This document shows positions 48,185 to 56,816 of a stretch of 64,000 bases of DNA, one piece after another. The DNA lies in NCBI RefSeq assembly GCF_000586555.1, contig NZ_AZUC01000014.1, positions 273,361-337,360 on the forward strand, in the 5' to 3' direction. The number at the start of each line of letters is the position of its first letter. Positions within the stretch are counted from its first letter, which is position 1. Origin of the DNA: Sporosarcina sp. D27. GTDB lineage: Bacteria > Bacillota > Bacilli > Bacillales_A > Planococcaceae. The translations under genes were made by a program, and so were the position numbers. The notes beneath the pieces were generated by a model. The model was not told the DNA's origin, did not search any database, and was given only the letters and a program-made list of their open reading frames with translations.

Positions 48185-49447
48185 ATGAAGTTTAAAGTAC
48201 CAAGAGGAACACAAGACATTCTGCCTTCCGAATCTTGGAAATGGCAAAAAGTTGAACAGTTGATCCGTGAAGCGTGTGAAGTCTACCGCTATTCAGAAAT
48301 TCGCACACCGATGTTTGAACAGACTGAACTCTTCCAACGAGCAGTAGGGGATACAACAGATATCGTATCGAAAGAAATGTACACGTTCAAAGACCGTGGA
48401 GATCGCTCCATGACATTGCGTCCTGAAGGGACAGCGCCAGTCGTCCGTTCGTTCATCGAACATAAAATGTTTGGCTGGGTCGACCAACCCGTTAAGTTGT
48501 ATTACATTGAGCCGATGTTCCGATACGAACGCCAGCAAGCAGGGCGCTATCGCCAATTTGTGCAATTTGGTACAGAAGCAATCGGGAGTGCTGATCCAGC
48601 AATCGATGCTGAAGTGATTTCACTAGCGCTCGAAGTTTACAAGCGTGCAGGTCTAAAGGACATCAAGCTTGTCTTGAATTCCCTTGGAGACAAAGAGTCG
48701 CGTACAGCACACAGAGATGCTCTCGTTGCACACTTTACACCACACATCGAGGAGTTTTGTTCCGATTGCCAGAATCGGTTAGAGAAAAATCCATTGCGTA
48801 TTCTGGATTGTAAAGTGGATCACGAGCACCCACTCATGAAAACTGCTCCATCCTTAACAGATTATTTGAATGATGAATCCCGAGCTTATTTCGAAGCGTT
48901 GAAAACGTTATTGACGAAAGCCGGCATTACGTATGAACTCGATCCAAACTTGGTTCGCGGATTGGACTACTACAACCATACTGCATTCGAAATCATGAGT
49001 ACGGCTGAAGGTTTCGGTGCAATCACGACGCTTTGCGGCGGTGGACGTTACAATGGTCTGTCTGAAGAAATGGGTGGTCCTGCTGCTCCAGGAATCGGTT
49101 TCGGAATGAGTATCGAACGCTTGTTGTTAGCTCTAGAAGCCGAGCGAGTGACTCTGACGAATGACGATGCTCTTGACGTCTACGTTGTAACGCTTGGTGA
49201 AGCAGCGAAGAAAGAAGGCTTCCAAGTACTCCAACAATTGCGTTCAGCAGGCATCCGAGCGGATATGGACTATCTCGACCGGAAAATGAAAGCGCAAATG
49301 AAGTCCGCTGACCGATTACAATCCAAATGGGTTACGGTAATCGGGGAAGAGGAAGTCGAGCAACAGATTGTCCAACTTAAAAACATGGCGGAAGGTACAC
49401 AGCAATCCGTTAATATCACCGAACTAATCGAACTTATCAAAGGCTAA
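48185..49447 (+). CDS. hisS: Histidyl-tRNA synthetase
   Basis: Class II synthetase, 420 residues. Motif 1 region YRYSEIRTPMFEQTELF; motif 2 PMFRYERQQAGRYRQF; His A LVRGLDYYNHTAFE; motif 3 GIGFGMSIERLLL. ATG 48185 with GAGGGG upstream, 40 bp after the T-box terminator. It forms an operon with aspS 20 nt downstream. Confidence 0.98.
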   Translation: MKFKVPRGTQDILPSESWKWQKVEQLIREACEVYRYSEIRTPMFEQTELFQRAVGDTTDIVSKEMYTFKDRGDRSMTLRPEGTAPVVRSFIEHKMFGWVDQPVKLYYIEPMFRYERQQAGRYRQFVQFGTEAIGSADPAIDAEVISLALEVYKRAGLKDIKLVLNSLGDKESRTAHRDALVAHFTPHIEEFCSDCQNRLEKNPLRILDCKVDHEHPLMKTAPSLTDYLNDESRAYFEALKTLLTKAGITYELDPNLVRGLDYYNHTAFEIMSTAEGFGAITTLCGGGRYNGLSEEMGGPAAPGIGFGMSIERLLLALEAERVTLTNDDALDVYVVTLGEAAKKEGFQVLQQLRSAGIRADMDYLDRKMKAQMKSADRLQSKWVTVIGEEEVEQQIVQLKNMAEGTQQSVNITELIELIKG

Positions 49448-49467
49448 TTGAAGAGAGGCAGTGTTGA

Positions 49468-51234
49468 ATGATGCAGCGAACACAATATTGTGGAGAACTA
49501 AATGAGCAACATATCGGTCAAGAAGTAACGTTAAAAGGGTGGGTTCAAAAACGTCGTGACCTCGGGGGACTAATCTTCGTGGATATGCGTGACCGTACAG
49601 GAATCGTACAAGCAGTTTTCAACCCTGCAATTTCTGAAGAAGCGCTCGCAACTGCAGAAAAGTTACGTAGCGAATTTGTTATTTCAATTACGGGTAACGT
49701 AGTGGAACGTGAAGAAAGGACGAAAAACAAGAATTTGAAAACGGGAGCTATCGAAGTCCAAGTGACCGAACTCACAATTATCAATGAAGCGAAAAATCCT
49801 CCGTTTTTAATTGAAGATGACACAGATGTCAGCGAAGAGTTACGCTTGAAATATCGATATTTAGATCTTCGCCGACCACAATTAGCACGTACATTCAAAA
49901 TGCGTTCGGATATTACGAAGACAGTCCGTAACTTCCTGGATGGAGAAGGATTCCTAGAAGTAGAAACTCCAATCCTAACAAAGTCGACGCCTGAAGGCGC
50001 ACGTGACTACCTGGTTCCCAGCCGTGTCCATAGTGGTGAATTCTATGCACTTCCACAATCACCACAGCTCTTCAAACAAATGTTGATGGTATCCGGTTTT
50101 GACCGCTACTTCCAAATTGCACGTTGTTTCCGTGACGAAGATTTGCGAGCAGACCGTCAGCCGGAATTCACGCAAATTGATATGGAAATGAGTTTCATGT
50201 CTATTGAAGAAATTATTGAGTTGAACGAACGCCTCATGCAAAAGGTCATGAACGATGTGAAAAATACTACAATTGAAGGACCGTTTAAACGGATTACGTA
50301 TACAGACGCAATGGCACGCTACGGTTCGGATAAGCCGGACACACGCTTCGCGATGGAACTTATTGACGTATCTGAAATTGTTAAGGAGACATCGTTCAAA
50401 GTGTTCACTGGCGCTTTAGAAGCTGGCGGCCAGGTGAAATTGATCAACGTAAAAGGTGCCTCAGCTGATTACTCACGTAAAGATATCGATGGTTTCGGTG
50501 AATTTGCAGCAGTTTACGGTGCTAAAGGATTAGCTTGGTTGAAATGTGAGGAAGATGGCCTGAAAGGTCCGATCTCGAAATTCTTCGAAGGTGAAACAGC
50601 TGAAGCACTTAAAACAGCTGCGGATGCACAACCAGGGGACTTACTATTATTTGCTGCTGATAAAAAATCAGTTGTCGCAGACACGCTTGGCGCACTCCGT
50701 ATGAAGTTCGGTCGCGAGCGCGGACTCATCGACGAGACTCTATATAACTTCTTATGGGTTACTGACTGGCCGTTGTTTGAATACGACGAAGAAGATGGAC
50801 GTTATTATGCAGCCCACCATCCGTTCACAATGCCAGCTGAAGTTGAAGAACTCGTGTCGAGTCCAGAAACAGTCAAAGCATTAGCGTATGACCTCGTGTT
50901 GAATGGTTACGAATTAGGCGGCGGTTCTCTACGCATTTACGAACGCGATGTTCAGGAAAAAATGTTCAAAGCACTTGGGTTTACAGATGAACAAGCGCGC
51001 GAACAATTTGGATTCCTACTCGATGCGTTCGAATACGGAACACCACCACACGGCGGAATTGCATTCGGTCTAGACCGTCTTGTCATGTTGCTTTCTGGTT
51101 CCACTAACCTACGAGACACAATTGCATTCCCGAAAACAGCAAGTGCAACAGACTTGCTTACAGCAGCTCCAGACGTTGTCGACCCTAAACAACTGAAGGA
51201 ATTACACATCCAATTGGCGGACGAACAAAAATAG
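49468..51234 (+). CDS. aspS: Aspartyl-tRNA synthetase
   Basis: Class II synthetase, 588 residues. OB-fold anticodon domain ([19 protein letters not shown]), motif 2 [19 protein letters not shown], bacterial insertion domain, motif 3 [22 protein letters not shown] lies upstream; ATG 49471 is an equal alternative. Bacterial-type enzyme. Whether it discriminates against tRNA-Asn cannot be told by eye. Confidence 0.98.
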   Translation: MMQRTQYCGELNEQHIGQEVTLKGWVQKRRDLGGLIFVDMRDRTGIVQAVFNPAISEEALATAEKLRSEFVISITGNVVEREERTKNKNLKTGAIEVQVTELTIINEAKNPPFLIEDDTDVSEELRLKYRYLDLRRPQLARTFKMRSDITKTVRNFLDGEGFLEVETPILTKSTPEGARDYLVPSRVHSGEFYALPQSPQLFKQMLMVSGFDRYFQIARCFRDEDLRADRQPEFTQIDMEMSFMSIEEIIELNERLMQKVMNDVKNTTIEGPFKRITYTDAMARYGSDKPDTRFAMELIDVSEIVKETSFKVFTGALEAGGQVKLINVKGASADYSRKDIDGFGEFAAVYGAKGLAWLKCEEDGLKGPISKFFEGETAEALKTAADAQPGDLLLFAADKKSVVADTLGALRMKFGRERGLIDETLYNFLWVTDWPLFEYDEEDGRYYAAHHPFTMPAEVEELVSSPETVKALAYDLVLNGYELGGGSLRIYERDVQEKMFKALGFTDEQAREQFGFLLDAFEYGTPPHGGIAFGLDRLVMLLSGSTNLRDTIAFPKTASATDLLTAAPDVVDPKQLKELHIQLADEQK

Positions 51235-51282
51235 GAAATTAGGACTTTTCTGAATTAAACAGATAATTTCATATGCAAATTA

Positions 51283-51311
51283 TTGAATCTCAAGAAGTCG
51301 TATGATATGAT
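51283..51311 (+). promoter_or_regulatory. Promoter of 6S RNA
   Basis: TTGAAT (51283-51288), 17 bp, TATGAT (51306-51311). Transcription would start at about 51318. Confidence 0.65.
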
Positions 51312-51318
51312 ACATCTA

Positions 51319-51511
51319 ACAACAAATCCTGAGGTGTTCGTTATTTGCCAGACAGTTTTGACCGAACACTTCAATCGTCGGGAGTCTAGATTCTTCTTAT
51401 GATGACACGCCTGTCATGGGACCTCAGAAGTGAGAAGATCGGACACCCACCTGCACCGTGCGGGTTCAAAACGATATTACAAAGACGGCACATTCGGGAT
51501 TTGTTTCTAAA
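51319..51511 (+). ncRNA. ssrS: 6S RNA (SsrS/BsrA type)
   Basis: A non-coding stretch of about 190 nt with a closing stem formed by 51321-51336 (AACAAATCCTGAGGTG) and 51489-51505 (CACATTCGGGATTTGTT). A central irregular bubble and a distal arm lie between (for example CGAACACTT and CACCCACCTGCACCGTGCGGG). Length, long-hairpin form and location between aspS and tcdA match B. subtilis bsrA. 6S RNA sequesters vegetative RNA polymerase in stationary phase. Ends approximate. Confidence 0.8.
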
Positions 51512-51521
51512 TTGAATGTTC

Positions 51522-51552
51522 ACCTCTCGGCAGTCTTGCTGAGAGGTTTTTA
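51522..51552 (+). terminator. Terminator after 6S RNA
   Basis: CCTCTCGGCA/TGCTGAGAGG (one G-U pair) followed by a T-rich tail. Confidence 0.85.
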
Positions 51553-51586
51553 TTTGTGAATTCCAGAATAGAAAGGTCGTTAGAAA

Positions 51587-52357
51587 ATGCTAAATCAGTT
51601 TTCAAGAAACGAATTATCCATAGGCAAGGAAGGCGTCAAGCGAATGAGTGACACGACTGTCGCGATATTAGGAGTTGGCGGGGTGGGATCTTTCGCGGCT
51701 GAAGCATGTGCACGTAGCGGCGTTGGCAAAATTATTTTAGTAGATAAAGATGATGTAGATATTACCAATATCAATCGCCAACTAGTAGCCTATTTGTCTA
51801 CAGTTGGACGTTCAAAAGTGGAAGTGATGGTCGAGCGCATTCAAGATATTAATGAGAATTGCGAAATTGTGCCGCTTCATATGTTTTATACAGAGGAGAC
51901 TGCAGAGCGCTTTTTTGACCAAAAGCCGGACTATGTAATCGATGCGTCCGATACAATCAGTTACAAGATCCACCTGATTGAACAGTGTCAAAAGCGTGGT
52001 ATTAAAATCATTTCAAGTATGGGGGCAGCGAACAAAATCGATCCTACCCGATTCCAAATTGCAGATATCTCTAAAACACACACTGATCCGATTGCAAAAG
52101 TGATTCGTACGCGTCTGCGTAAACTAGGCATCCACAAAGGAGTACCTGTTGTATTTTCAGATGAAAGTCCTATCATTGTACGGCCAGATGTCGTAGAGAC
52201 AGTTGGAAAGCCAGATGCTGAAATCCGGAAAGCGAAAATGCCTCCTGCTTCGAATTCGTATTGTCCATCTGTCGCAGGGCTTGTCTGTGCAAGCTGGGTA
52301 TTGAATGACATCACAGCCGATATCCCATTGGAACGTGTGAGTGACGCGAAGAAGTAA
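51587..52357 (+). CDS. tcdA: tRNA threonylcarbamoyladenosine dehydratase TcdA (YrvM)
   Basis: E1-like enzyme that converts t6A37 in tRNA to the cyclic form ct6A. It has 256 residues; N-terminus LNQFSRNELSIGKEG, nucleotide-binding VAILGVGGVGSFAAEACARSG, DKDDVDITNINRQL, and YVIDASDTISYKIHLIEQC. ATG 51587 matches B. subtilis YrvM. No hairpin terminator follows at once; the repeat arrays begin 24 bp after the stop. Confidence 0.94.
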   Translation: MLNQFSRNELSIGKEGVKRMSDTTVAILGVGGVGSFAAEACARSGVGKIILVDKDDVDITNINRQLVAYLSTVGRSKVEVMVERIQDINENCEIVPLHMFYTEETAERFFDQKPDYVIDASDTISYKIHLIEQCQKRGIKIISSMGAANKIDPTRFQIADISKTHTDPIAKVIRTRLRKLGIHKGVPVVFSDESPIIVRPDVVETVGKPDAEIRKAKMPPASNSYCPSVAGLVCASWVLNDITADIPLERVSDAKK

Positions 52358-52380
52358 AGTGGAGTGGGGGGGAGATTTAA

Positions 52381-52540
52381 ATAGTGATCATAAATCGTGA
52401 AATACGATCATAAACTGAGGGAAATGATCATAAATTTTGATAAGTGATCATAAGCTTTTGTAAATGATCATAAAGTTAAAAATATGATCATAAACCTTTA
52501 AAAGTGATCATAAACCCCGAGATTTGCTCATAAGTCCATT
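52381..52540 (+). repeat. Phased repeat array 1: eight 20-bp units
   Basis: Eight copies of a core GATCATAAA (last copy GCTCATAAG) start at 52386, 52406, 52426, 52446, 52466, 52486, 52506 and 52526, an exact 20-bp spacing. Each unit is about 5 bp A/G-rich flank (AAAGT type), the 9-bp core, then 6 variable bp. All units face the same way. It is not coding: 20 is not a multiple of 3, and the core carries a stop on each strand. It begins 24 bp after tcdA. Confidence 0.93.
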
Positions 52541-52597
52541 CAAAAAATTCATTGAATTCTACATCCTCCTTTACCCAAGCAATGGCCAGAAAAAAAC

Positions 52598-52711
52598 AAT
52601 CGAAGCACAACCAATTAATCCTTTAACAAGAGAGAATTAATAGCCGTTATCGTTGGTTTCTACTAGAGGATCAAGAATTAAAAGAATTGATTGGTTAAGT
52701 GCACTTCGATT
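52598..52711. repeat. Imperfect inverted repeat between the two arrays
   Basis: AATCGAAG-CAC-AACCAAT (from 52598) pairs with ATTGGTT..GTGCACTTCGATT (to 52711), with small bulges, enclosing about 70 A/T-rich bases. No coding sequence was seen between the arrays (52541-52799). It could be a structured RNA, a degenerate miniature element, or chance; I do not recognise it. Confidence 0.5.
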
Positions 52712-52746
52712 ATTTGGACTCGTATCTTCTAGTCTACTTAATAACC

Positions 52747-52774
52747 AACCTGCCATCCTACTGGCAGGTTTTTT
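52747..52774 (+). terminator. Terminator between the repeat arrays
   Basis: AACCTGCCA/TGGCAGGTT with a short loop, followed by T-rich sequence. It would stop read-through from tcdA or end a short transcript arising between the arrays. Confidence 0.8.
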
Positions 52775-52799
52775 AAATTTCGTCAATTATGTATAGCTT

Positions 52800-52979
52800 G
52801 GAGTGCTCATAAATCGATGAATTTGATCATAGAATATGAAATGTGATCATAAATCCTGGAAAGTGCTCATATATTCTCAAATGTGCTCATAATCAAAAGA
52901 AAGTGCTCATAAATCTAACAAAGTGATCAAAACCTCACAAAAATGATCATAAACCAGAAACTAAGCTCATAACTCTATA
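52800..52979 (+). repeat. Phased repeat array 2: nine 20-bp units
   Basis: Nine cores start at 52805, 52825, 52845, 52865, 52885, 52905, 52925, 52945 and 52965, again exactly 20 bp apart and in the same orientation as array 1. The second core base alternates: C in units 1, 4, 5, 6, 9 (GCTCATA) and A in units 2, 3, 7, 8 (GATCA). Unit 7 is the most degenerate (GATCAAAA). The array ends 12 bp before the terminator of the convergent mnmH gene. Confidence 0.93.
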
Positions 52980-52990
52980 ATCCACCTACC

Positions 52991-53046
52991 AAAAAAGCAT
53001 GCACACCCAGAACGAGTCCAACGACTCTCAAAGGTGTGCATGCTTT
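52991..53046 (-). terminator. Terminator of mnmH (minus strand)
   Basis: On the minus strand AAGCATGCACACC pairs with GGTGTGCATGCTT around an inner GAGTC/GACTC hairpin, then T6. Confidence 0.9.
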
Positions 53047-53051
53047 CCTTA

Positions 53052-54092
53052 TTATTTCTTCAAATACTCCTGTTTCCAAGCCAGCACTTTCTCAAATGCC
53101 TCGTCCACAGTGTCCGCTGTAATCGACACTTTCAAGTCATCATCCACTTTTCCAGTCGAATGCTGATAGCGAGGATCGTAGTAATGTTCTAGTAGCAATA
53201 GGGTCGCCGTCTCGAAATCGCTTGTTTCCAAAGCAATTTCGATTTCCTTCGCAATTGGAACGTGTATCCTACGCCGAATTTGCTCGAAAGCCGCTTTGAA
53301 CTCATCAGGTCGCTCTGTTGGTTTATAGTCTTCCAACGTAATTCTTACACGCTCTTCAATCGGTAGTTTTATGATTAACTGTCGACTGTGTTCTTTTTTA
53401 TCGAACAAGAAACCAGGCATCGTCACTTTACCAATACGTTTACTTTCACCTTCAATGAACACAACTTTTTCATCTTTAGTCCGTTTCAACTCATGTAAAA
53501 GCAACGATTCAAAGTTTTTTTGATTACTACCCTCTAAACCGATTTGACCAAAAATCGACCCTCGGTGACCAGCAAGATGTTCTAAATCGACAATAGGTTC
53601 ACTAGCTTCTGCCAGCTTATGCAAAATCACTGTTTTGCCTGAACCAGTATAGCCATTCAGCACAATCAGCTCAGGTGTATACTCTATATTATTAAGTTCT
53701 TCTACAACCCATTGGCGATACGTGCGAATGCCACCAGTCAATCTATGGGCATGGATTCCCATTAGATCGAGAACTGTTGCAGCCGTTTTACTGCGCATTC
53801 CTCCGCGCCAACAAAATACTGTCATTGAGGTATCAATTTTTTCAAACTCAGCAATGAATGCAGGTAGTTTTTCTGCAAATATGGCAAGTCCACGTTTTTT
53901 TGCTTCCGCCTGGCCTACTTGCTTATAAATCGTCCCGACTTCTGCGCGTTCTTCGTCATTAAAAACAGGAATATTCAAGGCTCCTGGAATACTTGCCTCT
54001 GCAAATTCTTTAGGGGATCGGACATCGATCATTGTATGGGGTTCTTTTGAATGGAGCCCCATTAAATCCCGTAGTGTTATATCGCGAAACAT
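53052..54092 (-). CDS. mnmH: tRNA 2-selenouridine synthase MnmH (SelU)
   Basis: Replaces sulfur by selenium in 2-thiouridine at tRNA position 34 using selenophosphate. It has 346 residues. Rhodanese domain (1-130) with the catalytic-loop motif FCWRGGMRSKT. C-terminal P-loop domain with LNGYTGSGKT (about 152). It starts 12 nt downstream of selD, which supplies its substrate, so the two form an operon. Confidence 0.95.
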   Translation of the reverse strand: MFRDITLRDLMGLHSKEPHTMIDVRSPKEFAEASIPGALNIPVFNDEERAEVGTIYKQVGQAEAKKRGLAIFAEKLPAFIAEFEKIDTSMTVFCWRGGMRSKTAATVLDLMGIHAHRLTGGIRTYRQWVVEELNNIEYTPELIVLNGYTGSGKTVILHKLAEASEPIVDLEHLAGHRGSIFGQIGLEGSNQKNFESLLLHELKRTKDEKVVFIEGESKRIGKVTMPGFLFDKKEHSRQLIIKLPIEERVRITLEDYKPTERPDEFKAAFEQIRRRIHVPIAKEIEIALETSDFETATLLLLEHYYDPRYQHSTGKVDDDLKVSITADTVDEAFEKVLAWKQEYLKK

Positions 54093-54104
54093 ACATGCAC
54101 CTTC

Positions 54105-55148
54105 TTATTGGACAGAAATGTGTCCAGGATTGTCAGACGTAACTGTACCAATTTGTTTTGCGTCCACACCGTTCTTCTGCAGAGAAGCAAGTAAATCATC
54201 CGCTTCATTAGGAGAAACCGCGATTAGCAATCCACCAGAAGTAACAGCATCGCACAAAATCCATTGATCGATTTGGTCTAAGTGACTCGCAAATGTGACA
54301 TCATTTTCAAGGTGAGCAAAGTTATTTTTTGTCCCACCTGGAACGTGACCACCTTCTGCTAATTCTTTAGCGCGCGGGAGAACTGGAACAGCATTGGCAT
54401 TCAATGTGATTCCTGCATTACTGCCTTTCGCCATTTCAGAAGTATGCCCAAGTAGACCGAAACCAGTCACATCCGTAACCGCATGAACATCGAAATCCGC
54501 CATAGTCTCAGCAGCTGTTTTGTTCAATGTAGTCATAACTGATGTAACGTGCTTAATTTCTTCATCGGATAGCTTTCCGTGTTTCAATGAAGTCGTGTAG
54601 ATACCCACTCCAATTGGTTTCGTAAGAAGGAGAACATCACCAGGAAGAGCACCAGCATTTGGACGGATTTTGTCCGGATGAACTGTGCCAGTCACTGCAA
54701 GACCGAACTTCGGCTCCTGGTCATCAATGGAGTGTCCGCCAACAAGTGTAACGCCTGCTTCCTTCAATTTATCCCCTGCACCGCGTAGAATTTCTGTCAA
54801 AATTGTTTTGTCTAGTGCCGCAATAGGGAATGCAACTATATTAAGAGCAGTTATTGGAGTCCCTCCCATTGCGTAGACATCACTGATTGCGTTTGTAGCA
54901 GCAATTTGACCGAAATCATATGGGTCATCTACGATTGGTGTGAAGAAGTCCAGTGTTTGCACGATTGCAAGATCATCTGTTAACTTGTAAACACCAGCAT
55001 CATCGCTTGTATCCAATCCTACCAATAGGTTCGGATTCGGTGTTGCGGTAGGGAGTGTGCGTAAAACTTCAGCTAAATCCGCTGGTCCAATTTTACACCC
55101 ACAGCCGCCTTTTTTTGTAAGTGTCGTCAGTTTAACCGTTGTTTCCAT
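54105..55148 (-). CDS. selD: Selenide, water dikinase SelD (selenophosphate synthase)
   Basis: Makes selenophosphate from selenide and ATP. It has 347 residues. The active-site segment KKGGCGCKIGPADL has Cys at the position that is Cys or Sec in the family. Further signatures: LLVGLDTSDDAGVYKL, DFFTPIVDDPYDFGQIAATNAISDVYAMGG and LVGGHSIDDQEPKFGLAVTG elements. No selA or selB is in the window; the partner here is mnmH. The weak GAGG before ATG 55148 suggests modest expression. Confidence 0.95.
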   Translation of the reverse strand: METTVKLTTLTKKGGCGCKIGPADLAEVLRTLPTATPNPNLLVGLDTSDDAGVYKLTDDLAIVQTLDFFTPIVDDPYDFGQIAATNAISDVYAMGGTPITALNIVAFPIAALDKTILTEILRGAGDKLKEAGVTLVGGHSIDDQEPKFGLAVTGTVHPDKIRPNAGALPGDVLLLTKPIGVGIYTTSLKHGKLSDEEIKHVTSVMTTLNKTAAETMADFDVHAVTDVTGFGLLGHTSEMAKGSNAGITLNANAVPVLPRAKELAEGGHVPGGTKNNFAHLENDVTFASHLDQIDQWILCDAVTSGGLLIAVSPNEADDLLASLQKNGVDAKQIGTVTSDNPGHISVQ

Positions 55149-55344
55149 GTGTACGTCGCCTCACAATTCTTGTTTTGTTCAGTAAGCCGAAAAAGCTTGC
55201 TATCGTTCAGTTTATCACAAAACATGCAGTTACTTGTTGTGGAGCATTCAAAAAATGACAACAACCGACAAAACTTATTTGTCTTACTCCTCAAGTGAGG
55301 TCTGAAAATGATAAGTTACATCTATTTTGAAGGAGGATTTTTAA

Positions 55345-56763
55345 ATGGAAAGCTATGAAATGATTATTGGAAAACATGACTTCGGTGAAAAACTAGAAAA
55401 AATCTCGGTCGTCAATCCATTCACTCAAGAGAAGATTGCAGATGTACCTAAAGGTGGAAAAATCGAAGCAACCCGCGCCGTCGATGAAGCTTATAAAGCT
55501 TTCCCGAAATGGTCTGCGCTTTCAGCATATGAACGTAGTGAATTACTCATGAAATGGCATGACCTAATTGAACGCGACAAAGAGGACCTAGCGAAAACGA
55601 TGACGCTAGAACAAGGGAAGCCAACAAAAGAAGCCGTTGGTGAAATCGATTATGCAAATGGCTTTAACAAGTGGTACGCAGAAGAAGGGAAGCGTCTTTA
55701 TGGGGAGACAATTCCTGCCACACAACATAATAAGCGCATGTTTGTCACCAAACAACCGGTTGGAGTCGTGGCAGCTATTACACCATGGAACTTCCCAGCT
55801 GCGATGATTACACGAAAGGTGGCACCTGCACTTGCGGTGGGGTGTACAGTCGTCATAAAACCATCACGCGAAACACCTCTTACCGCCATTAAGCTAGGTA
55901 GACTTGCTTTAGAAGCAGGGATTCCTACGGGAGTAGTAAATGTAGTAACTGGAGACTCCAAAACAATTAGTGATGCATGGCTGGAAGATGAACGTGTTAA
56001 AAAGATCACGTTTACCGGGTCTACAGAAGTGGGTCGAGGACTCATGAAGAAGGCGGCAGATACCGTGAAAAAAGTGTCGCTTGAACTGGGAGGCTTAGCT
56101 CCAGCAATTGTGATGGAAGACAGTGATCTAGAGAAAGCAGCGGACGGTGTCATAGCTACGAAATTTAGAAATGCAGGACAAACATGCGTCTGTGCAAATC
56201 GTGTCTATGTGCAGGAATCGATTGTCGATGAGTTCACGAAAATATTCACGGACAAAGTAAAAGCTTTGAAATCAGGTGATGGTCTCGCAGAAGGTACTCA
56301 AATTGGTCCGTTAATTGATGAGAAAGCGGTTGAAAAAGTGGAGTTACACGTAAAAGATGCCCTCGAAAAAGGGGCGAAAGTGGCGACAGGAGGTCAAAGG
56401 CTAGAGGGTCTTATCTATGAACCGACTGTCCTAACAGGTGTGACTGAAGATATGCTGTGTATGAACGAAGAAACATTTGGACCTGTTGCACCGATTTCCA
56501 CTTTTAAAACGGAAGAGGAAGCGATTCAACGGGCAAATGATACGATTTACGGACTAGCAGCCTATCTATTTACCGAAAAACTTAGCAGAGGCATCCGTAT
56601 GAGTGAAAAGCTTGAATATGGAATTGTGGGGCTGAATGACGGTGCTCCATCTTCACCGCAAGCGCCATTTGGGGGATTCAAGCAAAGTGGTTTAGGTCGA
56701 GAAGGCGGTCACCAAGGGATCGACGAATTTGTAGAGGTCAAATATATTTCAGTCGGTTTGTGA
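55345..56763 (+). CDS. gabD: NAD(P)-dependent succinate-semialdehyde dehydrogenase-like (GabD family)
   Basis: Aldehyde dehydrogenase, 472 residues. Catalytic Glu in LELGGLAP and Cys in RNAGQTCVCANRVYV; cofactor motif FTGSTEVGRGL; TPWNFPAAM. The sequence is closest in character to succinate-semialdehyde or glutarate-semialdehyde dehydrogenases. The exact substrate is not provable by eye, and no gabT or gabP neighbour is seen. GAAGGAGG lies before the ATG. The 196-bp gap to divergent selD holds no gene; no clear promoter pair was found. Confidence 0.85.
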   Translation: MESYEMIIGKHDFGEKLEKISVVNPFTQEKIADVPKGGKIEATRAVDEAYKAFPKWSALSAYERSELLMKWHDLIERDKEDLAKTMTLEQGKPTKEAVGEIDYANGFNKWYAEEGKRLYGETIPATQHNKRMFVTKQPVGVVAAITPWNFPAAMITRKVAPALAVGCTVVIKPSRETPLTAIKLGRLALEAGIPTGVVNVVTGDSKTISDAWLEDERVKKITFTGSTEVGRGLMKKAADTVKKVSLELGGLAPAIVMEDSDLEKAADGVIATKFRNAGQTCVCANRVYVQESIVDEFTKIFTDKVKALKSGDGLAEGTQIGPLIDEKAVEKVELHVKDALEKGAKVATGGQRLEGLIYEPTVLTGVTEDMLCMNEETFGPVAPISTFKTEEEAIQRANDTIYGLAAYLFTEKLSRGIRMSEKLEYGIVGLNDGAPSSPQAPFGGFKQSGLGREGGHQGIDEFVEVKYISVGL

Positions 56764-56768
56764 GACCA

Positions 56769-56807
56769 AAAAAAACAGGCGGAGCCAAAAAAGGCTTTGC
56801 CTGTTTT
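56769..56807. terminator. Bidirectional terminator between gabD and ilvA
   Basis: AAAACAGGC..GCC and GGC..GCCTGTTTT form an interrupted stem with A- and T-runs on both sides. Confidence 0.85.
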
Positions 56808-56816
56808 CCTGTTCCG

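Noticed and set aside
52381..52979. CRISPR array
   Set aside because: The conserved part is only about 9-14 bp in a 20-bp period, far shorter than any CRISPR repeat plus spacer, and no cas gene is nearby.
52381..52979. Repeat-coded protein or minisatellite gene
   Set aside because: The 20-bp period shifts frame every unit, and the core contains TAA (plus strand) and TGA (minus strand), so no frame stays open.
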